Below, piece after piece: positions 7,775 through 15,095 of a stretch of 40,023 bases of DNA; position 1 is the stretch's first letter, and each line of letters starts with the position of its first letter. The notes beneath the pieces are model-generated. The model did not search any database. It was not told the origin of the DNA and saw nothing but the letters and a program-made list of their open reading frames with translations. The position numbers and the translations under genes are program-made. The stretch spans positions 1-40,023 of the forward strand of contig NZ_CAUFUE010000037.1 in NCBI RefSeq assembly GCF_959029255.1, read 5' to 3'. This DNA comes from an uncultured Bacteroides sp. (lineage in GTDB: Bacteria; Bacteroidota; Bacteroidia; Bacteroidales; Bacteroidaceae).

Positions 7775-8662
7775 TTATGCGATGCCATGAGCATTTGCTT
7801 CGGGAGCAATTTTTTTGATAAGACCTTGAAGCACTGCACCGGGACCACATTCTGTGAATTCTGTAGCGCCGTCAGCCACCATGTTCTTCACTGTCTGAGT
7901 CCAGCGTACGGAAGCTGTCAGCTGGGCAACGAGGTTTTTCTTGATTTCTTCCGGATCGGTGTGGGGCAGGGCATCCACGTTCTGATATACTGGGCATTTG
8001 GGAGCGTGGATTTCAGTTGCATTGATGGCTGCTTCCAGTTCAACCTTGGCCGGATTCATCAACGGAGAGTGGAAAGCGCCGCCAACCTTCAAAGGTAAAG
8101 CACGTTTTGCACCAGCTGCTTTCATCAATTCGCAAGCCTTGTTGATGCCTTCTATTGAACCGGAGATAACTATTTGTCCCGGACAGTTGTAGTTGGCTGC
8201 TACGCAAACTTCACCTTCGGCACTTACCTGAGCACAGATTTCTTCCACTTTTTCATCCGGAAGGGCAATGATGGCTGCCATGGTAGAAGGTTGTGCTTCG
8301 CAAGCTTTCTGCATTGCCATGGCACGGGCATAAACCAACTTCAAGCCGTCTTCAAAACTCAAAGCACCGGCTGCAACCAATGCGGAAAACTCACCCAATG
8401 AATGACCGGCGGTCATTTCCGGTTTAAAATCATCACCCATGCAAAGTGCGGAGATTACGGAATGAAGGAATACGGCAGGTTGAGTAACCTTTGTCTGGCG
8501 CAGGTCTTCGTCTGTGCCGTTGAACATAATATCTGTAATACGATATCCCAGGATATCATTTGCCTTTTCAAAAAGTTCTTTGGCTAAAGCCGAGTTTTCG
8601 TACAAGTCTTTTCCCATGCCTACGAATTGGGCACCTTGACCCGGAAATACAAATGCTTTCAT
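7775..8662 (-). CDS. fabD: Malonyl-CoA:ACP transacylase FabD
   Basis: 295 aa, slightly shorter than E. coli FabD (309). It moves malonyl groups from CoA to acyl carrier protein, the feed step of type II fatty-acid synthesis. The N-terminal FPGQGAQFVGMG forms the oxyanion loop. The nucleophile Ser88 lies in GHSLGE, Arg113 is the carboxylate-binding residue and His198 (GGAFHSPLM) completes the dyad. It appears to be transcribed alone: it has its own -7 box upstream and a strong terminator right after the stop. No other fab genes are in the window. Confidence 0.96.
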   Translation of the reverse strand: MKAFVFPGQGAQFVGMGKDLYENSALAKELFEKANDILGYRITDIMFNGTDEDLRQTKVTQPAVFLHSVISALCMGDDFKPEMTAGHSLGEFSALVAAGALSFEDGLKLVYARAMAMQKACEAQPSTMAAIIALPDEKVEEICAQVSAEGEVCVAANYNCPGQIVISGSIEGINKACELMKAAGAKRALPLKVGGAFHSPLMNPAKVELEAAINATEIHAPKCPVYQNVDALPHTDPEEIKKNLVAQLTASVRWTQTVKNMVADGATEFTECGPGAVLQGLIKKIAPEANAHGIA

Positions 8663-8699
8663 TTTTACTTATTTTTTAGTGTTTAATTAAAAAGTGCTG

Positions 8700-8707
8700 C
8701 AAAGGTA
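8700..8707 (-). promoter_or_regulatory. Candidate -7 box for fabD
   Basis: Minus-strand TACCTTTG (TAnnTTTG), about 38 nt before the fabD ATG. A second TATATTTG lies further up at 8732-8739. Neither has a well-placed TTG at -33, so which is used is uncertain. Confidence 0.5.
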
Positions 8708-8997
8708 AAGGTTTTTCTGATAACCACCGCACAAATATAGTTTTTTTGTGCAATACGGGGTTTGGAGGTGCCTATAAAATCCCATTTGGAAGTTTTCTAT
8801 TTATTGTTCTGTTTTTCTTCTTTGTCTCTATCCGAGGTATACCAAAACCGTGTTTGCTCCGTATCTATAGAATTGGACTTGGTACGGACCGGGTACGGTT
8901 CAGGTAGGGTGCAGGCAGGTAGAAGGTATAAAAATGGTCAAAAGTTCTTTTGAGGAGAGAAATGGGGGAAAGTAAATGATAATTTAATGAAAAATTT

Positions 8998-9215
8998 TTC
9001 TTTCACCACAGAGGACACAGAGGTCACAGAGGTTTAAATCTTTTAGGCGCGAATTACGCGGAAGACGCGGATTTAAGGCTACGCCGTGTCTCTGATTTTT
9101 CAGACGCAGATTGAGCGGATTTTAATTTTTCAGACGCAGGTCTTAGAATTCTGTGTCATCTGCGTCTGAAAAATTAAAAACCTCTGTGACCTCTGTGTCC
9201 TCTGTGGTGAAAGAA
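8998..9215. repeat. Composite nested palindrome
   Basis: The outer arms 8998-9035 and 9178-9215 are a perfect 38-nt inverted repeat built from CACAGAGG-type units. Inside, 9120-9139 and 9160-9179 form a second perfect 20-nt inverted repeat, and its ATTTTTCAGACGCAG part also occurs as a direct copy at 9095-9109. The remaining inner part is GC-richer. No open frame or transposase is inside. Confidence 0.93.
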
Positions 9216-9420
9216 GAATCATCATTTAAAGCCTGGCCGCATTTATATCAGTTGCGCTGTCATCCGAAAGGAAACCTTGCTCCGGCGCTACGCCGGTAAA
9301 TTTCCAGTTATAAACCTCATACAGAGTATACGAAACTTAATTTAATAATACAATATCCCTATGCTTTTCAGATACAAAGGCCGGATACTAAAAACCTTAT
9401 AAATAAGGCACTTTATACTT

Positions 9421-9437
9421 ATTGTATGCGATACAAT
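9421..9437. promoter_or_regulatory. 17-nt palindrome, candidate operator
   Basis: ATTGTAT-GCG-ATACAAT, a perfect 7+3+7 inverted repeat about 140 nt upstream of the xylose operon -33 box. Symmetric A/T-rich sites of this size suit a dimeric winged-helix regulator such as the NrtR-type protein encoded next. No direct evidence links them. Confidence 0.4.
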
Positions 9438-9464
9438 TACTTCTTTATTGCCGGCATCTAAATT

Positions 9465-9519
9465 ACATATTGTATTTGATATGATAACAGGTGAATGCCA
9501 TATTGTATTTGGTATGATA
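9465..9519. repeat. Two 21-nt direct repeats upstream of xyl operon
   Basis: CATATTGTATTTGATATGATA (9466-9486) and the same sequence with one change (9499-9519), start to start 33 nt, or about three helical turns. Same-face spacing upstream of a promoter suggests paired binding sites for a regulator. Confidence 0.55.
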
Positions 9520-9575
9520 TGTACTTGTTTGATAAATAATGCTTTATAACACAATTAAAATATTCTTTTTATCTA

Positions 9576-9605
9576 TTGCAGATTAAAAAAACCTGTTTAT
9601 ATTTG
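9576..9605 (+). promoter_or_regulatory. Promoter of the xylose operon
   Basis: TTG at 9576-9578 and TATATTTG at 9598-9605 are separated by 19 nt, a near-perfect Bacteroides -33/-7 pair. Transcription should start about 9612, some 15 nt before the regulator's ATG at 9627. This rules out a start at the in-frame TTG at 9576. Confidence 0.85.
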
Positions 9606-9626
9606 CAGCGTTTAAACATAGATATT

Positions 9627-10358
9627 ATGCAAAACATGGAACATATAGCACCATTGGCAAACAATCATATCTCAGTAGATTGCGTAGTGATTGGCTTTGA
9701 TGGAGAACAACTCAAAGTTCTGCTGATTAAACGTGCGGGAGAAGAGGAAGGAGAAATTTTCCATGATATGAAGTTGCCCGGAAGTTTAATCTACATGGAT
9801 GAAGATCTGGATGAAGCAGCCAAAAGAGTGTTGAACGAGTTGACCGGACTGAAGAATGTAAACCTTATGCAGTTTAAGGCTTTCGGTTCTAAAGATCGCA
9901 CTAAAGATCCCAAAGATGTACATTGGCTGGAACGTGCCATGCAATCCAAAGTAGAGCGCATTGTCACCATAGCTTATTTGTCCCTTGTAAAAATAGACCG
10001 CACATTGAGTCGGGAGTTGGATGATTATCAGGCTTGCTGGGTAGCTATGCAGGATATCAAAACTTTGGCATTCGACCATAATCTGATTATCAGGGAGGCA
10101 ATGACATATATACGCCAGTATGTAGAAATCAATCCATCTTGTTTATTCGATTTATTACCTCGCAAGTTTACAGCAGCCCAATTGCGTACTTTGTACGAAC
10201 TGGTATACGGAAAACAGATAGATGTGCGCAACTTCCACAAGAAAATAGCTCTGATGGAATATGTCGTTCCATTGGAAGAACGTCAGCAGGGAGTGGCTCA
10301 CCGGGCTGCGCGCTATTATCGTTTCGATAAGAAGATATATAATAAGGTGAGACGATGA
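9627..10358 (+). CDS. xylR: NrtR-family transcriptional regulator of xylose use
   Basis: 243 aa. An N-terminal Nudix-like domain (about 14-145) is followed by a C-terminal winged helix (about 155-243) with the NrtR signature LPRKFTAAQLRTLYELVYGK and RNFHKKIALM. The Nudix box reads GSLIYMDEDLDEAAKRVLNE: two catalytic glutamates of the REUxEE core are replaced (RVLNEL), so it should bind a sugar or nucleotide ligand without hydrolysing it. The same architecture is known for AraR, the arabinose regulator of Bacteroides. Being first in an operon with xylB, xylA and xylE, it most likely controls this operon. The frame extends upstream to a TTG at 9576, but the promoter excludes that start. Confidence 0.88.
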   Translation: MQNMEHIAPLANNHISVDCVVIGFDGEQLKVLLIKRAGEEEGEIFHDMKLPGSLIYMDEDLDEAAKRVLNELTGLKNVNLMQFKAFGSKDRTKDPKDVHWLERAMQSKVERIVTIAYLSLVKIDRTLSRELDDYQACWVAMQDIKTLAFDHNLIIREAMTYIRQYVEINPSCLFDLLPRKFTAAQLRTLYELVYGKQIDVRNFHKKIALMEYVVPLEERQQGVAHRAARYYRFDKKIYNKVRR

Positions 10359-10364
10359 AAAAGA

Positions 10365-10403
10365 AATCATAAATTAAAAATCATAAATCATAAATCATAA
10401 ATC
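10365..10403. repeat. Short tandem ATCATAA tract before xylB
   Basis: The xylR-xylB spacer consists of ATCATAA units (four copies, three in tandem with a 7-nt period). Similar sequence fills the ileS-dksA spacer at 28811-28840. No Shine-Dalgarno is present; the A-rich tract may keep the start region unstructured. Confidence 0.7.
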
Positions 10404-10409
10404 TTCATC

Positions 10410-11897
10410 ATGTATCTATTAGGTTATGACATCGGCAGTTCGTCTGTCAAAGCGAGTTTGGTAAAAGCCGACAGCGGTAAATGTGTTTCTTCTGCTTTCT
10501 TTCCTAAAACAGAGGCGGAGATTATAGCTGTGAAACCGGGTTGGGCGGAACAAAATCCTGAAAATTGGTGGGAGAACCTTAAACTGGCCACACACGCAGT
10601 ATTGAATGAATCCGGCGTAAATGCGGCAGATATAAAGGCAATCGGCATCTCTTACCAAATGCATGGGTTGGTATGTGTGGATAAGAATCAACAGGTGTTG
10701 CGTCCTGCCATTATCTGGTGCGATTCGAGAGCTGTTCCCTACGGACAAAAAGCTTTTGAAACGTTAGGAGAGGAGACTTGCCTTTCTCATTTGCTGAACT
10801 CTCCGGGCAACTTTACGGCTTCTAAGTTGGCGTGGATAAAGGAAAACGAACCTGCTATCTACGAAAAGATATACAAAATCATGTTACCGGGCGATTATAT
10901 CGCCATGAAACTGAGCGGTACTATCTGTACCACAGTTTCCGGATTGTCAGAAGGGATGTTTTGGGATTTCAAGGACGCCCAATTGGCCGGTTTCCTGATG
11001 GACTATTATGGTTTCGACAAATCGCTGATAGCGGATATCAAGCCTACTTTTTCCGAACAGGGACGCGTGAATGCCGTTGCGGCTCAAGAGCTGGGATTGA
11101 AAGAAGGTACCCTGATTACTTATCGTGCCGGAGACCAGCCCAATAATGCGCTTTCTTTAAATGTGTTCAATCCCGGGGAGATAGCGTCGACCGCAGGAAC
11201 ATCAGGGGTTGTCTATGGGGTAAATGGTGAAATAAACTATGACCCGAAATCGCGTGTCAACACGTTTGCACACGTCAACCATACGGCTGAACAAACTCGT
11301 TTGGGAGTTCTGCTTTGCATAAACGGTACAGGTATTCTGAATTCTTGGGTGAAGCGTACTATTGCCCCCGAAGGAATATCATATAACGATATGAATACAT
11401 TGGCGGCGCAAGCTCCCATCGGCAGTGCGGGCATCAGCATTTTACCTTTCGGCAATGGTGCTGAACGTATGTTGGAAAACAAGGAGATAGGTTGTTCCAT
11501 TCATGGCGTCAACTTTAACCAGCATGGAAAGCAACACATTATTCGTGCGGCGCAGGAAGGCATTGTATTCTCCTTTAAGTATGGCATCGATATTATGGAG
11601 CAGATGGGTATTCCCGTGCAGAAGATTCATGCGGGAAAAGCTAATATGTTTCTGAGTCCGTTGTTCCGTGAAACCTTGGCCGGGGTTACGGGGGCTGTGA
11701 TTGAGCTTTATGATACCGACGGTTCAGTGGGAGCAGCCAAAGGTGCCGGTATTGGCGCCGGTATCTATAAAGATAATAATGAAGCTTTCGCCACGCTCGA
11801 AAAGTTGGAGGTAATAGAACCGAAATTGGCTGATCGCGGGGCTTATGCGGATGCTTATGCAAGATGGAAGACTTATTTGGAATTATCAATTATATAA
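10410..11897 (+). CDS. xylB: Xylulokinase
   Basis: 495 aa, FGGY sugar-kinase family, usual length. Phosphorylates D-xylulose to xylulose 5-phosphate for the pentose phosphate pathway. The N-terminal YDIGSSSVKASLV is the first ATP-binding loop; GISYQMHGLV lies near residue 73. The catalytic Asp is in AGDQPNNALS (about 240) and the second phosphate loop is TAGTSGVVYG. The C-terminal domain has the adenosine-binding GSVGAAKGAGIGAG stretch. It lies between xylR and xylA, with 26 nt before xylA. Substrate choice rests on linkage to xylose isomerase. Confidence 0.95.
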   Translation: MYLLGYDIGSSSVKASLVKADSGKCVSSAFFPKTEAEIIAVKPGWAEQNPENWWENLKLATHAVLNESGVNAADIKAIGISYQMHGLVCVDKNQQVLRPAIIWCDSRAVPYGQKAFETLGEETCLSHLLNSPGNFTASKLAWIKENEPAIYEKIYKIMLPGDYIAMKLSGTICTTVSGLSEGMFWDFKDAQLAGFLMDYYGFDKSLIADIKPTFSEQGRVNAVAAQELGLKEGTLITYRAGDQPNNALSLNVFNPGEIASTAGTSGVVYGVNGEINYDPKSRVNTFAHVNHTAEQTRLGVLLCINGTGILNSWVKRTIAPEGISYNDMNTLAAQAPIGSAGISILPFGNGAERMLENKEIGCSIHGVNFNQHGKQHIIRAAQEGIVFSFKYGIDIMEQMGIPVQKIHAGKANMFLSPLFRETLAGVTGAVIELYDTDGSVGAAKGAGIGAGIYKDNNEAFATLEKLEVIEPKLADRGAYADAYARWKTYLELSII

Positions 11898-11923
11898 TTA
11901 ACTTTTAAATAATATTTAAGATT

Positions 11924-13240
11924 ATGGCAACAAAAGAGTATTTTCCCGGAATAGGAAAGATTAAATTTGAAGGAAAAGAGAGTAAGAACCCGATGGCATT
12001 CCGCTACTATGATGCAGAAAAAGTTATCATGGGTAAGAAGATGAAAGATTGGTTGAAGTTTGCGATGGCATGGTGGCATACACTCTGTGCGGAAGGCGGT
12101 GACCAATTCGGTGGCGGTACGAAGAGTTTCCCTTGGAACGGTGATGCCGACAAAGTTCAGGCTGCCAAGAACAAGATGGATGCCGGCTTTGAGTTTATGC
12201 AAAAGATGGGCATCGAATACTATTGTTTCCACGATGTAGACCTCTGCGCAGAGGCTGATACCATCGAAGAATACGAAGCTAATTTGAAAGAAATCGTAGC
12301 TTACGCAAAACAAAAACAGGCAGAAACGGGTATCAAATTGTTGTGGGGTACTGCCAACGTATTCGGTCATGAGCGTTATATGAACGGAGCAGCTACCAAT
12401 CCTGATTTCGATGTTGTAGCCCGCGCCGCCGTTCAGATTAAGAATGCAATTGACGCTACCGTTGAACTGGGTGGTACAAATTATGTGTTCTGGGGTGGAC
12501 GCGAAGGTTATATGTCTTTGCTGAACACTGACCAGAAACGTGAGAAAGAACATCTTGCGCAAATGCTGACTATTGCCCGTGACTATGCCCGTGCCCGTGG
12601 TTTCAAAGGTACATTCCTGATTGAACCGAAACCGATGGAACCGACTAAGCATCAATATGATGTAGATACGGAAACTGTTATCGGCTTCTTGAAAGCTCAT
12701 GGCTTGCACAAAGACTTTAAAGTGAATATTGAAGTGAATCATGCCACATTGGCCGGTCATACATTTGAGCACGAGCTGGCAGTGGCTGTTGACAACGGTA
12801 TGTTGGGCTCCATCGACGCTAACCGTGGTGATTACCAGAACGGATGGGATACAGACCAGTTCCCCATCGATAATTATGAATTGACTCAAGCCATGATGCA
12901 GATTATACGTAACGGTGGTTTGGGTAACGGTGGCACTAACTTTGACGCTAAGACCCGTCGTAATTCTACTGACCTTGAAGATATCTTCATTGCTCACATC
13001 GCAGGTATGGATGCCATGGCGCGTGCATTGGAAAGCGCGGCTAAGTTGCTGGAAGAATCCCCCTATAAGAAGATGTTGGCAGAACGCTATGCTTCTTTCG
13101 ATGGTGGTAAAGGTAAAGAATTTGAAGATGGCAAGATGACTTTGGAGGACCTTGTAGCTTATGCAAAAGCCAATGGCGAACCGAAACAAACCAGCGGTAA
13201 GCAAGAATTGTATGAGGCAATCGTAAATATGTATTGCTAA
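11924..13240 (+). CDS. xylA: Xylose isomerase
   Basis: 438 aa, the larger class II type, as in other Bacteroides. Interconverts D-xylose and D-xylulose with two divalent metals. Active-site residues are visible: His103 and Asp106 in CFHDVD, the YVFWGGREGYMSLLNT signature (about 187-202), and Glu234/Lys236 in LIEPKPMEPTKHQYD. The substrate comes from the symporter XylE downstream and the product goes to XylB upstream. A long hairpin follows its stop (13249-13327), which may set xylE expression apart from xylBA. Cytoplasmic tetramer by family. Confidence 0.97.
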   Translation: MATKEYFPGIGKIKFEGKESKNPMAFRYYDAEKVIMGKKMKDWLKFAMAWWHTLCAEGGDQFGGGTKSFPWNGDADKVQAAKNKMDAGFEFMQKMGIEYYCFHDVDLCAEADTIEEYEANLKEIVAYAKQKQAETGIKLLWGTANVFGHERYMNGAATNPDFDVVARAAVQIKNAIDATVELGGTNYVFWGGREGYMSLLNTDQKREKEHLAQMLTIARDYARARGFKGTFLIEPKPMEPTKHQYDVDTETVIGFLKAHGLHKDFKVNIEVNHATLAGHTFEHELAVAVDNGMLGSIDANRGDYQNGWDTDQFPIDNYELTQAMMQIIRNGGLGNGGTNFDAKTRRNSTDLEDIFIAHIAGMDAMARALESAAKLLEESPYKKMLAERYASFDGGKGKEFEDGKMTLEDLVAYAKANGEPKQTSGKQELYEAIVNMYC

Positions 13241-13248
13241 AACTAGTG

Positions 13249-13327
13249 GATAGTTGATAATGGATAATAGATAATTGCCTTGCGGTTATGCGCGGTTTAA
13301 TTGTTTATTATTCCATTATCAACTATC
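13249..13327. repeat. Long hairpin between xylA and xylE
   Basis: Arms 13249-13264 and 13312-13327 are a perfect 16-nt inverted repeat (GATAGTTGATAATGGA and its complement). Pairing continues imperfectly for about 12 more nt inward to a GC-rich loop. It begins 9 nt past the xylA stop, with no T-run after it, so it is more likely an mRNA-stability or processing element than a terminator. Confidence 0.8.
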
Positions 13328-13356
13328 AATTATTAATTATCAATTAAATCAATATC

Positions 13357-14832
13357 ATGAATTATACAGAAAAAGGTAGTAAGATATACCTCTTCTCTAT
13401 CGTGCTTGTGGCTGTAATCGGCGGTCTACTTTTCGGTTACGATACAGCTGTTATCTCCGGTGCTGAAAAGGGACTTCAAGCCTTCTTCATCGGAGCGGAT
13501 TTTGAATACACAGACGCAATACATGGCATCACCTCTTCCAGTGCATTGATTGGATGTATCATCGGTAGCGCCATTTCGGGTTTCTTTGCTTCCAGGCTTG
13601 GTCGCAAGAAATCCCTTTTTATGGCAGGTATCCTGTTTTTCCTGTCGGCGTTGGGGTCTTATTGTCCCGAATTCTTATTTTTCGATTACGGTGTTCCATC
13701 TTATTCTCTTTTAATAGCTTTCAATTTCTATCGTGTATTGGGCGGAATAGGTGTTGGTTTGGCATCGGCCATCTGCCCGATGTACATCGCCGAGATTGCG
13801 CCAAGTAATATTCGCGGAACATTGGTTTCCTGGAATCAGTTCGCTATCATCTTCGGTCAGTTGGTGGTTTATTTTGTTAATTTCCTGATTTTGGGCAGTC
13901 ATGCCAATCCTGTCATCGACTTGGTGAATGGTGTAAATCAGATTATGAACCCCGAAGCCGCTGCATGGACTACTGAAACAGGCTGGCGCCTGATGTTTGT
14001 CAGTGAAGCTGTTCCAGCCGGCTTATTTGCATTATTGGTATTGTTTGTTCCCGAAACGCCGCGTTATCTGGCTATGTGCGGTAAGGATGAAAAGGCATTG
14101 AACGTATTGAACCGTATCAATGGTCTTGCACAAGGAAAAGTTATCTTGGCCCAAATCAAAGCAACTACTGAAGAAAAGACGGAAAAACTCTTCACTTACG
14201 GATGGATGGTTATCTTTATCGGTATTATGTTGAGTGTATTCCAGCAGGCCGTCGGAATTAATGCCGTGCTTTACTTCGCTCCACGTATTTTCGATACGAT
14301 GGGAATGGCAAACCCAATGGTGCAGACAGTGCTGATGGGTATTGTGAATATTCTCTTCACGCTGTTGGCTGTTTTCACGGTAGAGAAATGGGGACGTAAG
14401 CCGCTGCTTATTTCCGGTTCTATCGGTATGGCAATCGGTGCGTTCGGTGTGGCTCTTTGTAACGTCGTGGTAGGACTTCCTGCTATTGTTTCAGTCATCA
14501 GTATTATGGTTTACAGCGCATGTTTCATGTTTAGTTGGGGACCTATTTGCTGGGTGCTGATTGCGGAGATATTTCCGAATACGATTCGTGGCGCGGCAGT
14601 AGCGATAGCTGTTGCTTTCCAATGGATTTTCAATTTCATTGTTTCATCTACATTCCTGCCCATGTACAATATGCGTCTTGGCGAAATGGGTGACAAGTTC
14701 GGGCACATGTTTGCTTATGCCCTGTATGGCATTATCTGTGTGATAGCCGCCATTTTCGTTTGGAAACTTGTTCCTGAAACGAAAGGCAAGACATTGGAAG
14801 ACATGACTAAATTGTGGAAGAACAGAAAATAG
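13357..14832 (+). CDS. xylE: D-xylose/proton symporter (MFS sugar porter)
   Basis: 491 aa, 12-TM major facilitator, sugar porter family, E. coli XylE-like length. Visible signatures: GGLLFGYDTAVISG (22-35) in TM1, RLGRKK in the loop after TM2, PETPRYL after TM6, the sugar-binding FQQAVGINAVLYFAP in TM7, GRKPLL after TM8 and the C-terminal VPETKGKTLE. It imports xylose across the inner membrane for XylA. It is the last gene of the xyl operon, followed by a palindromic spacer and a two-way terminator. Xylose specificity is inferred from the operon; related porters carry other sugars. Confidence 0.93.
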   Translation: MNYTEKGSKIYLFSIVLVAVIGGLLFGYDTAVISGAEKGLQAFFIGADFEYTDAIHGITSSSALIGCIIGSAISGFFASRLGRKKSLFMAGILFFLSALGSYCPEFLFFDYGVPSYSLLIAFNFYRVLGGIGVGLASAICPMYIAEIAPSNIRGTLVSWNQFAIIFGQLVVYFVNFLILGSHANPVIDLVNGVNQIMNPEAAAWTTETGWRLMFVSEAVPAGLFALLVLFVPETPRYLAMCGKDEKALNVLNRINGLAQGKVILAQIKATTEEKTEKLFTYGWMVIFIGIMLSVFQQAVGINAVLYFAPRIFDTMGMANPMVQTVLMGIVNILFTLLAVFTVEKWGRKPLLISGSIGMAIGAFGVALCNVVVGLPAIVSVISIMVYSACFMFSWGPICWVLIAEIFPNTIRGAAVAIAVAFQWIFNFIVSSTFLPMYNMRLGEMGDKFGHMFAYALYGIICVIAAIFVWKLVPETKGKTLEDMTKLWKNRK

Positions 14833-14858
14833 GAGACAGATGTTTTTATATATTATTT

Positions 14859-15032
14859 AAGTTTCGCAAGCGAAACTTATTAGTTAACAAGGTATCAGTA
14901 GACGAGTTGACAAGGGGAAAAGTATCGAAAACGATCCTCACAAATCCTATTCCCATTGTTCAGCTGACATCTTTTCCTTGTCAACTTGTTCCTTGCCCCC
15001 TTGTCAACTTATTAGTTGAGCTTGCGAAACTT
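14859..15032. repeat. Imperfect palindrome after xylE
   Basis: The left edge 14859-14878 is itself a perfect 9-2-9 palindrome (AAGTTTCGC-AA-GCGAAACTT). The right edge (about 14967-15032) reads as an imperfect inverted copy of the left (about 14859-14926), sharing TTGCGAAACTT, AACTTATTAGTT and several TTGTCAACTT/TTGCCCC blocks. It lies between converging genes, just before a terminator hairpin. Confidence 0.65.
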
Positions 15033-15043
15033 GAGTATATTAT

Positions 15044-15079
15044 AAAAGGTGCAGCCGAAACGTGTCGGTTGCACCTTTT
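15044..15079. terminator. Bidirectional terminator between xylE and the phosphodiesterase gene
   Basis: AAAAGGTGCAGCCGA (15044-15058) pairs with TCGGTTGCACCTTTT (15065-15079), one G-T wobble. On the plus strand the stem ends in TTTT; on the minus strand it ends in TTTTATAATAT. It therefore suits both converging transcripts. Confidence 0.85.
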
Positions 15080-15095
15080 GTGTTGGGGGGATATC

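Larger units (their letters stand above)
8708..9597. other. Long gene-free region between fabD and the xyl operon
   Basis: About 0.9 kb without a convincing gene. The short open frames here (63-70 codons) lack family-like sequence and overlap repeats. Contents from left to right: candidate fabD promoter boxes, a G-rich stretch (about 8880-8930), a 218-nt composite palindrome (8998-9215), a small GC hairpin near 9282-9296, then an A/T-rich segment with a 17-nt palindrome and two 21-nt direct repeats upstream of the xyl promoter. Confidence 0.8.

Noticed and set aside
8762..8953. 63-codon plus-strand open frame in the fabD-xylR gap
   Set aside because: Low-complexity translation, no promoter or conserved feature; probably chance.
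8998..9215. Insertion sequence ends
   Set aside because: No transposase and no open frame inside; at most a miniature element, which sequence alone cannot prove.
9342..9554. 70-codon minus-strand open frame upstream of the xyl operon
   Set aside because: It covers the palindrome and direct repeats, has no family-like sequence, and lies in regulatory DNA.
11873..13204. 443-codon minus-strand open frame across xylA
   Set aside because: Exact antisense shadow of a clear xylose isomerase gene; long only because of codon bias in xylA.
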